Source: Candidatus Peregrinibacteria bacterium CG1_02_54_53 (lineage in GTDB: Bacteria > Patescibacteriota > Gracilibacteria > Peribacterales > Peribacteraceae). Taken from it: 64,000 nt of DNA. How positions within the stretch are numbered: the stretch's first letter is position 1; the number at the start of each line of letters is the position of its first letter. This document shows, in pieces, positions 16,856-25,040 of this stretch. The position numbers and the translations under genes are program-made. The notes beneath the pieces were generated by a model. That model had not been told where the DNA came from, made no database searches, and saw nothing but the letters and a program-made list of their open reading frames with translations. Where the stretch lies: contig MNWP01000006.1 of assembly GCA_001872575.1 (NCBI GenBank), forward strand, positions 20,942-84,941, in the 5' to 3' direction.

Positions 16856-18583
16856 TCATGCCGTGGTGGCGGAATTGGTAGACGCGCTAGCTTGAGGGGC
16901 TAGTGTCCGTTCTAGGACATGGGAGTTCGAGTCTCCCCCACGGCACCAAAGTTTCAGAACAGGCGAAAAATGAGCCTCCGCCTGTTTTTCGTCATGTTCT
17001 ATGGCATCGGAGACTGTTTCTAACCGCATGTTTTGCCGAGCGAAGATCGCCTTGGCATCAAAGATAGTGGCAAACGGCTCTGCCAAGCTGAAAGTCAGCT
17101 TTCTGTCTTTGAGTTCTAACCGTTGTCCGAGCAGACCGAGAATCTCAATCTTCACTTTCCGTGAACTGGTTGCATATTTCTCTTTGAGTTTCTGCGTGAT
17201 GCTGAGCGCAGTGATGATCTCCTGTGTCCACTGTGAGGCATTGGCATCAAAGTCTTGAATGAGCGCTGCTTGGTGCTTCTTGTCCTTCTCCATCTGTTCC
17301 AGCTTCGGCTTGAACGTTTCTTCGGGCAGTGCGGTTGCTTCATCCAATTGTCTGTCCACCAATCTGTCTATCTTGCTCACAAGCCCCTTGTAGTCCTCTT
17401 GGTACTTCCTGAGGGTCTGCCTATGCTGATGCTTCCTGTCCGTCTGTGTCGCTCTGAGCTTCCTGAGTGTCCATTTCAACAGTGGCTCAGGAACATTCAC
17501 AGTATCAACAACGGTAGCCAATTGCCGTTCAAGGTCGGGCTCCGTGGTGGAGCCCGACTGTTTGCACTGGCAACCCTTGCTGCGCTTTGAGCAGCGGTAG
17601 TACCTATACTCTCTCGTTTTGCCTTCTTGCTTGATGTACTTCCTCTTCACATCCACGATGATCTTGCAGTTGCACTTGCCACAACACTCGCCGCAGTGGA
17701 TGAGCCTGGAATAGGGAACCTCATTTTTGTGTGGTCGAGGTCTGCCTTTTCTCCCAAGTATTTCCTGCGCCTGATCGTATTCTGCAATGGAAATCATGGG
17801 TTTGTGCAGCCCTTGGCAGATTTCCCCATCCCACACAAACTCACCGTAGTAGAAAGGATTGGTGAAGACTTGGTAGAGAGTATTCCTGCTGAGCGGCCTT
17901 GACCCTTTTTTGCGCGAACCGAGAATAGTGAGTTTGAGTTTCTTCGTTGCATACGCAGTGATCTCAGGAACGGTCTTCGTTCCTGTGAGAAGCAAGTCCC
18001 AGCATGTTCGGACTTTCTCAAACCTTTCTGGGTCTACAAACACCGCCCGTTCACCTTTGAGACCGTGGTAGTCGGGCAAGTAACCGATTGGAGAAACGCC
18101 GGGCTTCCAGCCCATCTTTGCTTTTTGCTTCATGCCTCGCTTCACATCCTTACCAAGGTCTATGGAGTACTGCGTTGCCATGCCGAACTCCAAGAGCATC
18201 ATCAAGATGTTGTCACCGGGGAGATAGGTACGCTCTGGCGTGATGATGGCCTTGATGATTCCTTCTTGCAGCATCCACTGTATTTCGCCAGCCTCAATGG
18301 AGTTTCTAGCGAGTCGGTTGAGCTTCCAGCAGTAGAGCACCTCGATGATTCCCGCGAGGAAATCTTTGATCATCTGCTTATATTCATCTCGTTTACCGGG
18401 TTGCTTCGCTGACTTCTCCTCCGTGTACTTTTTGACGAGAGTATCTCCGGTTCGCTGGAGGATTTTCATGTTTTCCTCCTCCTGCCCCTCGGTGGAGAGG
18501 ATTTGTTTCTCATCTCCTTCGGAGCTTTTACGGCAGTACATCCCTGCCTTTCGGGATGCTTGGAATGTTGAGAACATGGTCAT
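16856..18583 (-). CDS. Large serine recombinase (element integrase)
   Basis: 575 residues from the ATG at 18583; a TTG at 18610 would add 9. YCRKSS holds the catalytic Ser (Y-x-R-x-S), followed by the resolvase domain to about residue 155. Then come the Recombinase domain with NPFYYGEFVWDGE, a Cys-rich zinc ribbon (HCGECCGKCNC, then CSKRSKGCQC) near 300-345, and a coiled coil. This is the standard large serine integrase plan, which joins attP and attB without high-energy cofactors. The last 30 codons, from WCRGGDSNSH onward, are the antisense of the tRNA-Leu gene, and the stop lies just beyond the tRNA 5' end. It is the last gene of the minus-strand side of the element. Confidence 0.92.
   Translation of the reverse strand: MTMFSTFQASRKAGMYCRKSSEGDEKQILSTEGQEEENMKILQRTGDTLVKKYTEEKSAKQPGKRDEYKQMIKDFLAGIIEVLYCWKLNRLARNSIEAGEIQWMLQEGIIKAIITPERTYLPGDNILMMLLEFGMATQYSIDLGKDVKRGMKQKAKMGWKPGVSPIGYLPDYHGLKGERAVFVDPERFEKVRTCWDLLLTGTKTVPEITAYATKKLKLTILGSRKKGSRPLSRNTLYQVFTNPFYYGEFVWDGEICQGLHKPMISIAEYDQAQEILGRKGRPRPHKNEVPYSRLIHCGECCGKCNCKIIVDVKRKYIKQEGKTREYRYYRCSKRSKGCQCKQSGSTTEPDLERQLATVVDTVNVPEPLLKWTLRKLRATQTDRKHQHRQTLRKYQEDYKGLVSKIDRLVDRQLDEATALPEETFKPKLEQMEKDKKHQAALIQDFDANASQWTQEIITALSITQKLKEKYATSSRKVKIEILGLLGQRLELKDRKLTFSLAEPFATIFDAKAIFARQNMRLETVSDAIEHDEKQAEAHFSPVLKLWCRGGDSNSHVLERTLAPQASASTNSATTA
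16860..16948 (+). tRNA. tRNA-Leu (anticodon GAG)
   Basis: 89 nt including an encoded CCA. The acceptor stem is GCCGTGG/CCACGGC with discriminator A. The D arm GGCGGAATTGGTAGACGC is typical of leucine tRNAs. The anticodon loop TTGAGGG reads GAG, there is a long variable arm (class II), and the T arm GGGAGTTCGAGTCTCCC is intact. It reads CUU and CUC codons. Its last 18 bases are the attL core of the element that follows, and its complement forms the 3' end of the recombinase frame. Confidence 0.96.
16931..16948 (+). repeat. attL core (tRNA-Leu 3' end)
   Basis: GTCTCCCCCACGGCACCA, identical to bases 29127-29144. It covers the 3' half of the T arm, the acceptor strand and CCA, so integration leaves the tRNA whole. 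Confidence 0.88.
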
Positions 18584-18603
18584 GGGGGGTAGTGATGTAG
18601 AAA

Positions 18604-18711
18604 TGCCCAAAGAAGGCAGTCCTGGGACTCACATCAGCCAGAAGCCTCTGTGCAGGACTGCCATCTTTGGGGGCAGCAAAACACTGACTTCTGACGCGGT
18701 GATGTGAGTCC
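18604..18711. repeat. Two interleaved inverted repeats upstream of the recombinase
   Basis: Arm A GGCAGTCCTG (18615-18624) pairs with CAGGACTGCC (18653-18662), with partial extension to 18604 and 18675. Arm B GGACTCACATCA (18625-18636) pairs perfectly with TGATGTGAGTCC (18700-18711). The order A-B-A'-B' allows a pseudoknot in RNA or two alternative cruciforms. It lies in the leader of the recombinase gene. A regulatory site or recombination-related structure is inferred. Confidence 0.7.
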
Positions 18712-18718
18712 GCAGGAA

Positions 18719-20050
18719 TCATAGCACAGGCGAGGGAAGAATGAGAGAGCGAAACTTGGGGTGTGGTTCGTATATCCACGTTTTCCCGTCAATATCCTTC
18801 ACCCGTTGCAAAACACCGAGATAGACCAACTGGTCTAGGTGACGTTTCACGGTCTTGTAGTTTTTATCCAGGATGTCCGAGCCTTCCTTTGCGGTCACCT
18901 TTGATTCCGCATGGAAGACACTCAGTGCCTCTGCACGTTGCACTGGCATTGAAGATAGAGCCACTCGTTTGGCAGTAAGGAACTCCTGCTGCGTCACCTC
19001 TTCCTTGCCTTTGAGTATGGCAAGAGAACGACAGAGTGCTTTGAGTTGATGCAGCGCACGGAACGGTTCTTCTTTCTGTATTTCCTCGACCTCCTCAAAT
19101 GTCTTCACTTCACCCTCTTCCGTTTCAAATTGTTGAGTGCGTGTACGCACCTCTCCACGGGCTCTTGCGACCAGTTCGGCAAGGAGGTTGAGTTGCCTCC
19201 GAATCTCCTCTGCTACTGGCTGCAACTGCACTCGGTATTTACGGATTCCTCCACAAAGTGAAGTGATATAATCGGATGCAGTCTGCGATGCGGCAGTAAT
19301 GCGCTCTTTGAGGTCTTCTGACCAAGCAATTCCAAAACACTCTTCACGCTGCTCATCATTCAACTCTGAGACACGGATGGTGAGGAAACGAGCGCCCACT
19401 TGATTCATGTACCTTTGCCTCTGGCTGAGACCCATCGGAGTAACACAGCCGATGTGTGAAAAGGCAGCTTCATAGCGAATCGTGCCACGGGCTCCACTGT
19501 GTTTGGAAAAATTGCCATCGTAGATACTGACCAGATCGCTGAGAAGTTGTTTCACCGTCTCCTCACTGCGCCCGAAAAATGAGGTGTAGTCCTTCACGAT
19601 GAAACACTTGCCATCGAGTTTCGGCAGCAAATCCTGGGGCTTTTCCTTGTTACTGAGTCCACTGATGAAAGGATTGGTGGTCAGCACGTCAATCATCACC
19701 GTGTCCACTGCCTTCGCAAGGAGCGTGACAAGTTGCGTCTTATTGGACGAAGGATTGCCGACCAGCATGATCCATATAGGGTTACGCTTCTCTATCTCCT
19801 TGCTAATGTAGGCGGCAAGTACGACCTCAACCAAGTCATCATCCAGGAGACCGATTGTGCGTGTGCGTTCCAGCACATCCTCCAAGAGGAGGGGCGGGGT
19901 AGTGCCGCCCTTAGGAGTTTCTGTCCTTTGCGTTGGCAATGGTGAACTACCTATGGTCTGCGACTCTGACATTGAAGGAGTTGGGAAAGGGGAACGAGTT
20001 TCCATCTCTTGAATCGAGGGCTGGTTGCACCCGTGTACGCTTCCGTCCAT
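18719..20050 (-). CDS. Mobile-element AAA-like ATPase with C-terminal winged helix
   Basis: 443 residues. The first 55 are low-complexity and disordered. The ATPase core begins LVGNPSSNKTQ (98-105), a Walker A in which Asn103 replaces the usual Gly before Lys. TNPFISGLSNKEKP and FIVKDYTSFFGRSEE follow the pattern of ATPases common in integrated elements and phages, where the latter carries the Walker B acid. HIGCVTPMG would be sensor-like. The C-terminus (about 385-443) is a winged helix (SDILDKNYKTVKRHLDQLVYLGVLQRV). A role in element replication or control is likely but unproven. It is encoded between the small-gene operon and the recombinase, with 134 nt to the latter. Confidence 0.65.
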   Translation of the reverse strand: MDGSVHGCNQPSIQEMETRSPFPTPSMSESQTIGSSPLPTQRTETPKGGTTPPLLLEDVLERTRTIGLLDDDLVEVVLAAYISKEIEKRNPIWIMLVGNPSSNKTQLVTLLAKAVDTVMIDVLTTNPFISGLSNKEKPQDLLPKLDGKCFIVKDYTSFFGRSEETVKQLLSDLVSIYDGNFSKHSGARGTIRYEAAFSHIGCVTPMGLSQRQRYMNQVGARFLTIRVSELNDEQREECFGIAWSEDLKERITAASQTASDYITSLCGGIRKYRVQLQPVAEEIRRQLNLLAELVARARGEVRTRTQQFETEEGEVKTFEEVEEIQKEEPFRALHQLKALCRSLAILKGKEEVTQQEFLTAKRVALSSMPVQRAEALSVFHAESKVTAKEGSDILDKNYKTVKRHLDQLVYLGVLQRVKDIDGKTWIYEPHPKFRSLILPSPVL

Positions 20051-20120
20051 GTCAGTTCTTCGTCAAGGACAAGGACTTTTGGCTCTATGGTGTCTGAGCT
20101 AAAATGGGGCATGTTCAATA

Positions 20121-20164
20121 GGGAAAAGAATCAAAGATGCTAACTCCATCGGGGTTCTTTTCCT
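20121..20164 (-). terminator. Possible hairpin after the 54-residue gene
   Basis: GGGAAAAGAA (20121-20130) and TTCTTTTCCT (20155-20164) can pair with one mismatch around a long loop. It sits just after the stop at 20168 on the minus strand and before the ATPase start. There is no long T run, so attenuation or termination is tentative. Confidence 0.3.
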
Positions 20165-20167
20165 GTG

Positions 20168-20332
20168 CTAAGGAGGCTCTTCGTGATCGGGAATAGAGGG
20201 GTCAATCGCAAACTGCACCAACGCAATGAGCTTGGTTGCATAAGTCCTCGCCTGATCGTCGGTGATCTGCTTACCCGTGGCTTGTAACCAGGCCTCCTTG
20301 AAACTGCCGATGTCTGTATCGGTCAGGTTCAT
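20168..20332 (-). CDS. Small 54-residue element protein
   Basis: Hand translation gives MNLTDTDIGSFKEAW, then LQATGKQITDDQARTYATKL, ending DPSIPDHEEPP. The pattern (a helix with FKxxWxxxxG, then DDQARxxAxxLxxLVxF) is one I associate with short proteins of CPR plasmids and integrated elements, function unknown. Its ATG overlaps the stop of the DUF5659 gene as ATGA, which strongly suggests translational coupling and supports both genes. Confidence 0.65.
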   Translation of the reverse strand: MNLTDTDIGSFKEAWLQATGKQITDDQARTYATKLIALVQFAIDPSIPDHEEPP

Positions 20333-20586
20333 GGCTGAGACCAGAGAAGGGATTTGAGATGCTTGTGTGATGCCAGCAGACGAGAAGGCACCATTGACAC
20401 CTCCCTTCCGCTTGCGAAAATCTGCAACAGCTTTTGAATGTCTGCCGTATGCTCAAACTGAAACTCACTCCTCCTTTCATCAATCCTTTCAATCTTTACC
20501 AGTGGGATTCCTGCTGCATGGAGGAACGATGCCTGTGGTAAATCTGACGTATTGTACGTCTCATGTGTACTCATGCCCGGCAGCAT
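20329..20586 (-). CDS. DUF5659-like small protein
   Basis: 85 residues, or 81 if the second Met (20574) is used. YNTSDLPQASFLHAAGIPL, then VKIERIDERRSEFQFEHTAD and IQKLLQIFASG follow the DUF5659 pattern: a T-D-L-x-x-A-x-F-L start, a beta strand pair and F-x-F-x-D. Proteins of this type are common in integrated elements and phages and have no assigned role. It is translationally coupled to the 54-residue gene that follows and lies in the minus-strand element operon. Confidence 0.65.
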   Translation of the reverse strand: MLPGMSTHETYNTSDLPQASFLHAAGIPLVKIERIDERRSEFQFEHTADIQKLLQIFASGREVSMVPSRLLASHKHLKSLLWSQP

Positions 20587-20619
20587 GAGCGGGAAACTTT
20601 TTGACCGAGAAAGAACCTT

Positions 20620-21378
20620 CTAGGGAATCTTTTTGACCTCGATTCCGATACCCTCCCTGAAAGATATCCACTCCTCTTTGAGGTTCCTCAATGGAACATC
20701 AGAAAAACGGGAAACCAATTCAAGAAGTTTCTTCACATCGTCTTTGGTCACATGTATTCGCATATCTTTTCGCAGATTGAGTTTCGATGTGACGTAATCA
20801 TCCAGCTCTCGTTGCGTTTGATGTCCTTTGTCGCAATGTTCCCAACAGAACTCCCAAATATATCGTCTTTTGGCCTTATTCAATGTTTGTCCGTTCTCTT
20901 CTTCTCCCTCCTTCCATATTCGATATGTTCGGAAATTAGTAATGCTATTACCAACTCGGAAAAAATTATCGTCATTATTTGCGGTTTCCTTACCCTTGCC
21001 CTGTGTTTGAAGCTGCTGAGATTGCTCTGTTCCGAGTCTATAACAAGTACTCAGATAATCACGGTAGCGAGTGAAGAACTCCTTTCTGCCCTCTCGTTGG
21101 TGCTTCTGTATGTCAGCTTCAATTGCGTCTGCTTTTGGTTCGGGCAAGATTACATCTCTCACAGATTGCAAATTAGGATGCCTGTAATCCTCTTCAAAAG
21201 TGAAACCCAAAAGCTCTACGAAGTCTTTTGGCACAGGAACAATCTCATTCGCATATCGTAGAAATATTGTGACCCCATCAAGCCAACTCCTCTCCTCCAA
21301 AGAACCTCTCTGCAAAGAATCCACTTGTGCAGCAAGTGCATCCAGCTCAGCAATAATCTGGTCTTTGTTCATGCTCAT
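20620..21378 (-). CDS. Hypothetical element protein
   Basis: 252 residues from the ATG at 21378; the TTG at 21387 is less likely. It is soluble, charged and mostly helical. A short N-terminal coiled stretch (QIIAELDALAAQVDSLQRGS) is followed by a middle region rich in Lys, Glu and Tyr (RKEFFTRYRDYLSTCYRLG) and a spacer of Gln/Asn. I see no catalytic motif. It is transcribed with its neighbours (26 nt before, 33 nt after) in the element operon. No function can be given. Confidence 0.6.
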   Translation of the reverse strand: MSMNKDQIIAELDALAAQVDSLQRGSLEERSWLDGVTIFLRYANEIVPVPKDFVELLGFTFEEDYRHPNLQSVRDVILPEPKADAIEADIQKHQREGRKEFFTRYRDYLSTCYRLGTEQSQQLQTQGKGKETANNDDNFFRVGNSITNFRTYRIWKEGEEENGQTLNKAKRRYIWEFCWEHCDKGHQTQRELDDYVTSKLNLRKDMRIHVTKDDVKKLLELVSRFSDVPLRNLKEEWISFREGIGIEVKKIP

Positions 21379-21413
21379 AATGCTCAAATCCTAGCCCATT
21401 GGTTCAGAAGAGA

Positions 21414-21701
21414 CTACATCTGTTCCTGTGAAACTTTTGCAGAGCTTGCGTACATCAGACCCAAGCAATTGCGGCATTTGAAATGCCCGAAGTCGGTGCT
21501 GTATAGGGACTCAAATAGTTCCTGGCAGTCTGCACACAGAAAGAAATACCGATAACCATTCTTCAGGTTCGTGACTCGACCAACCACCTTGATAGCCTGT
21601 GAGCCAACCTGCAACACAGCACCTATTGCCTGGTTGGGAATGGCAGCCCTCACATCACCGATATGCAGCCTGTCACACTGTTCCAGGATGGGCTTTCTCA
21701 T
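21414..21701 (-). CDS. Small zinc-ribbon protein
   Basis: 95 residues from the ATG at 21701 (MRKPILEQCDRL), overlapping the upstream gene by 29 nt. Two CxxC knuckles, CADC and CRNC, about 20 residues apart, sit in a C-terminal ribbon that follows GYRYFFLCADCQE and HFKCRNCLGLMYAS. The N-terminal half forms a small beta domain. Short proteins of this kind recur in integrated elements and may bind nucleic acid; that is inference. The longer frame to 21761 enters the upstream gene and is not favoured. Confidence 0.62.
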   Translation of the reverse strand: MRKPILEQCDRLHIGDVRAAIPNQAIGAVLQVGSQAIKVVGRVTNLKNGYRYFFLCADCQELFESLYSTDFGHFKCRNCLGLMYASSAKVSQEQM

Positions 21702-22290
21702 GGTTGGATTGAGTAGGTGGAATACCCTGGTTGATCTGCATGTTCTGCGCCACAATTGCATTTTTTGCCCTCACCTGAATCTGTGGCATGGAGAGATTTT
21801 GGAGTGCCTGTGCTAGCCGAATGATCTGATCGTTGGAGCTTTCCATTCCCTTCCGAACTTCTGCCAAGTACTTCGTTCTTTCTGGGCTACAATCGAAAGC
21901 AAGGCCTCCCTCCTCTTGCTTATACTTGATTGCTGCAAACATACGTTCGTATGACCAGGCCTGGTTCCAAGCAGAGACAAGACGATGGATAAGGAGCTTT
22001 TTCTGCGGTGTATCGGAACCGAATTGATCTTCCAACTCATTGTAGATTCGCTCTATGCCATTCTTCATGTCTGCATCGGCAAGAGACATGGGAAGCTGCG
22101 GACTGTTGACGGAAGCATAGGCAAGGAGAGATGTTTGCAATTCTTGGTATTTCTTCTCCTCTTCTTTGGTGCGCTTACCCTTGTCGTGCAACTGGAAAAA
22201 AGTCTCTCTCTGCACACGATCTTGGGATTGGAGTTTGGACTCCTTCTTCTGCAACTGCTCACCTTTGACGAGTGCAAGTGTCGAAGACAT
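21673..22290 (-). CDS. Hypothetical helical element protein
   Basis: 205 residues. It is highly charged and helical at the N-terminus (KGEQLQKKESKLQSQDRVQR). A core SAWNQAWSYERMF is followed by KYLAEVRKGMESSNDQIIRL and a long C-terminal segment rich in Ala, Gln and Asn (QVRAKNAIVAQNMQINQG). I do not recognise a family, though the layout is like small terminase or replication accessory proteins of integrated elements. It is the first gene of the leftward element operon and has a -10 box 6 nt before its ATG. Confidence 0.6.
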   Translation of the reverse strand: MSSTLALVKGEQLQKKESKLQSQDRVQRETFFQLHDKGKRTKEEEKKYQELQTSLLAYASVNSPQLPMSLADADMKNGIERIYNELEDQFGSDTPQKKLLIHRLVSAWNQAWSYERMFAAIKYKQEEGGLAFDCSPERTKYLAEVRKGMESSNDQIIRLAQALQNLSMPQIQVRAKNAIVAQNMQINQGIPPTQSNHEKAHPGTV

Positions 22291-22296
22291 GCGTAA

Positions 22297-22302
22297 ATTG
22301 TA
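22297..22302 (-). promoter_or_regulatory. -10 box of the leftward element operon
   Basis: TACAAT on the minus strand, ending 6 nt before the ATG at 22290. The -35 is weak. Confidence 0.45.
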
Positions 22303-22408
22303 TCTAAATCCTTAGGAGACCCTTCTCATGGACAGAAAGTCCTAGGAGAGAGAAGGCAATTCCTTTCGGCTTCAATACCGAGCCCCAAGAGACGTTCCAT
22401 CAGTACAT

Positions 22409-22438
22409 GGTAACTTCGCGCTTTGCGCGAAGGTTACC
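22409..22438. repeat. Strong hairpin in the divergent gap
   Basis: GGTAACTTCGCGC and GCGCGAAGGTTACC pair across a TTT loop with one bulged G. It lies between the leftward element operon and the rightward nuclease gene. No T run follows on either side, so an operator or protein-binding site is as likely as a terminator. Confidence 0.55.
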
Positions 22439-22502
22439 AGAAGAGTGAATGGTCTATCGAACCGCTCTCTTATCAAATCTGATCTGATAGACTGTACAAC
22501 GA

Positions 22503-23492
22503 GTGAGTAGCGCACTGAAAATTGTTGGCTTGGTGATCCGTTGGCCTCTCAGCGTTTTCCTGCTCCTCCTGAGCGTAACTGGCGTGATTACCGGGGATGT
22601 CATGGCAGGAATCGGTATTGCACTCATGGGGGCGGTGCTCTTGCCAGTGCTTCGACAGGTTGGGGGGATCAAGCTCACACCTTGGGTGCGTGTCGGTGTC
22701 GTTGCCGTGGGATTCATCGTTTTCGCCATCGGAGTTCCACGAAAGAGTTCATTGCCCACTCCGGTTGTTGAGACAGAGAGCATGTCATCCGCCACGTTCT
22801 CCGGCGGATCGCAGGGGAGCGTCGGTGAGTCGCAGCAAGTCTCTCAGACGGCGGAAGTTGTCTCCGTCATAGACGGTGACACCATCAGAGTGAAACTTGC
22901 CGATGGGAAGGAGCAGAAGGTGCGTGTCATCGGGCTCGATGCGCCGGAAGTAAGCCCCTTACAATGCTTCGGCAAGGAATCATCGAATCATCTCTCTTCG
23001 TTCATCGCAGGAAAGGGCGTGACGCTCGAAAGCGAACCTCAGGATGACCGGGACATCTACGGTCGGCTTCTGCGCTATATCTCGTTCAATGGACAGGATA
23101 TCGGCGCTGCGATGATTCGTGACGGCTATGCCGAGAGCTATCGCAAGTACCCGCATCCGCGCATTGAGTCCTACAACTCCCTTGAGGCGAGCGCCAAGGA
23201 GCGCAAGGCGGGTCTGTGGAGCGCCTGTGCGGCTCCGGTGGCCGTATCGAGCAAAGCTGCCGTGGCGACACCCCTCACTCAGCCGACGAGTCCGCAGCCC
23301 CAAGCGCAAACAGGAAATGGGGAGTGCGTCATCAAGGGAAATGTGAATGCCAAGAAAGATAGGATTTATCACCTTCCCGGTTGCGGGTCATACACACAAA
23401 CGCAGATCAGACCGGGGGAAGGAGATAGATGGTTCTGTACAGAAGCGGAGGCGCAAGCGGCGGGGTTCCGAAAGGCTGGGAATTGTCGGTAG
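22503..23492 (+). CDS. Membrane-anchored staphylococcal-nuclease-like protein
   Basis: 329 residues from a GTG. Two or three membrane helices come first (about 10-78), then an SNase domain (about 115-235) with IDGDTIRVK (Asp residues bind Ca), R141 in VRVIGLDAPE, and D183-R188 in DRDIYGRLL. These match the catalytic Arg, Asp and Glu set of thermonuclease. The C-terminal 50 residues hold four cysteines in a CVIKGN, then YHLPGCGSYTQ, FCTEAEAQAAGF pattern seen after many bacterial thermonucleases. It would cut DNA or RNA outside the membrane. It is the first rightward gene of the element and converges, with 2 nt spacing, on the 197-residue gene. Confidence 0.85.
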   Translation: MSSALKIVGLVIRWPLSVFLLLLSVTGVITGDVMAGIGIALMGAVLLPVLRQVGGIKLTPWVRVGVVAVGFIVFAIGVPRKSSLPTPVVETESMSSATFSGGSQGSVGESQQVSQTAEVVSVIDGDTIRVKLADGKEQKVRVIGLDAPEVSPLQCFGKESSNHLSSFIAGKGVTLESEPQDDRDIYGRLLRYISFNGQDIGAAMIRDGYAESYRKYPHPRIESYNSLEASAKERKAGLWSACAAPVAVSSKAAVATPLTQPTSPQPQAQTGNGECVIKGNVNAKKDRIYHLPGCGSYTQTQIRPGEGDRWFCTEAEAQAAGFRKAGNCR

Positions 23493-23494
23493 GT

Positions 23495-24088
23495 TTACTG
23501 GCTCAGGTATTCCTCTGCCTCTTCTTCGCTCATCAGATGCATGAAGTCCTCCTTCCGTGGCGGTCGCATAGGCCTCTCCGTGGCCTTCAGACCGTTCTTC
23601 AGGACGTGGAGGAGTAATTCCCCGTACTGACCCCTTGAAACGTCCTTGTCCGCAATGAGGATGCCCTCCACGTCCCTCCATGTGGCGAATGGGAACGGGA
23701 CTTCCGAGAGCAAGGATCGCATGTCCTGAAGGAAGACGGAGGCACAGTTCTCAAAGAGTCCGTCACCACCGCGTTTTCCTCTGAGCAGAACCCAAGGATT
23801 CGCATGTGTACCCGTGATCCCGTATTCCACTTTCGGGAACATCGTGAGGTATCGAAAGTCGGTATAACCACCGGAAAAATGTGTGAATATCACTTCGTCC
23901 ATGAGTACGCCGAGGGCGCAGAGGCACACAAAGAGAGAGCGGTATTTTCCATCTGCGACACTCGGAACGCGTTCTGCGAAGTCTTGAACATGGAAGTAGT
24001 CCTCATCCCCAAAATTGTGAGAGTACCGCCTGACGGCCTCTTGCAGGTCGAGGGGGAAGCGCCGATGGTAGTAGGTTTCTAGGGTCAT
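23495..24088 (-). CDS. Hypothetical protein of the SLH/metallopeptidase operon
   Basis: 197 residues, soluble, with no signal peptide. It has aromatic-rich segments (YYHRRFPLDLQEAVRRYSHN; FGDEDYFHVQDFAERVPSV) and an acidic C-terminus (LMSEEEAEEYLSQ). I recognise no family. It is the third gene of an operon after the SLH protein and the metallopeptidase (36 nt gap). It may assist or inhibit the peptidase, but nothing in the sequence shows it. Confidence 0.6.
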   Translation of the reverse strand: MTLETYYHRRFPLDLQEAVRRYSHNFGDEDYFHVQDFAERVPSVADGKYRSLFVCLCALGVLMDEVIFTHFSGGYTDFRYLTMFPKVEYGITGTHANPWVLLRGKRGGDGLFENCASVFLQDMRSLLSEVPFPFATWRDVEGILIADKDVSRGQYGELLLHVLKNGLKATERPMRPPRKEDFMHLMSEEEAEEYLSQ

Positions 24089-24124
24089 CAGGTGTCAGTA
24101 CGAAAGATGCATCATCGCCGGATT

Positions 24125-25024
24125 CTACGGTAGCCATCCGCGCAGCCGAGCGGCAATCTTCGCTGCTAACTTCACTGTCTCCGGTGTGATGTAGCCGAGT
24201 CTCACATTGCGTTCGTAGAAGCCAATGATGTAGTAGGTCATACGAGAGGTGTGGTATCCGTAATACAGTGGAGAACCAAAGCCCAAGTACACAGCCACAA
24301 GGTCAGTCAGTATCTCATTCTGCGCCGGATCGGGGGCATCCATTCTATGCTCATGCATGTAGTGATGTGTGGATTCGTGAGCGAGGATTGCGACGATGTT
24401 CTCGATTCTAAACTCCTTGTTTCGTCGTATGCAGATTTCCCTTTGCCATTGGTTCTTTGCCTGATAAGAACCTGCGTGATTCTCATTATCATTCCAATCC
24501 GTCACACGGACTTTCACAGGAACGTGGATGCCGAGAAAGGCAGCCATGTGTTCAGCAATGCGCTGAAGTGAAGGCTCCGCAAAGTCTGAGTCCTGTGCCT
24601 CGGTTTCCATCCATCGTGGAAGTTCGTACAGACCGTTGACTGATGTCGGGGGCTGCGGTGTTTGCTCATGTATTCGCTTCAACAGAGCTTCAATTTCTTC
24701 CTGTGGAATCTGTTTTCGCTTTCCCGAAAATAATTCATCAAGACCGGGTTGCCCCGGAAACATCGCTTGAAAGACCTTTGAGAAGTCCTGGCTCGGATCG
24801 TATGCCCAACTTCGACGCATATCGTCTACAGCCCTCATAAGACCGCGCCAGATATTCAATAATCTTGATCGAAAACGGCGGAAGTGATTCTCGAAAGAAT
24901 AGACGCGCAAGTTTCGCCTAAAGTTGTAAGCGGCCTCCTTGAGTGGCTCCGACATTGTGCTGAGCAGCTTCCTCATTCGCTGCTCACTTCTTTCCGCCGA
25001 TTCCGACTCTTTGGAAGACTTCAT
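24125..25024 (-). CDS. Putative zinc metallopeptidase (HExxH)
   Basis: 299 residues from the ATG at 25024, 16 nt after the SLH gene stop; the longer frame to 25141 overlaps that gene. The first 130 residues are basic and helical. The catalytic part holds AILAHESTHHYMH with H216-E217-S-T-H220, and an acidic helix near 237-241 (NEILTDLVAVYLGFG) that would give the third zinc ligand, as in gluzincin-type peptidases. No signal peptide is visible, so the site of action is unclear. The operon link to a secreted SLH protein suggests processing or anchoring, which is inference. Confidence 0.68.
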   Translation of the reverse strand: MKSSKESESAERSEQRMRKLLSTMSEPLKEAAYNFRRNLRVYSFENHFRRFRSRLLNIWRGLMRAVDDMRRSWAYDPSQDFSKVFQAMFPGQPGLDELFSGKRKQIPQEEIEALLKRIHEQTPQPPTSVNGLYELPRWMETEAQDSDFAEPSLQRIAEHMAAFLGIHVPVKVRVTDWNDNENHAGSYQAKNQWQREICIRRNKEFRIENIVAILAHESTHHYMHEHRMDAPDPAQNEILTDLVAVYLGFGSPLYYGYHTSRMTYYIIGFYERNVRLGYITPETVKLAAKIAARLRGWLP

Positions 25025-25040
25025 TGTTGAAGGAAATGGC

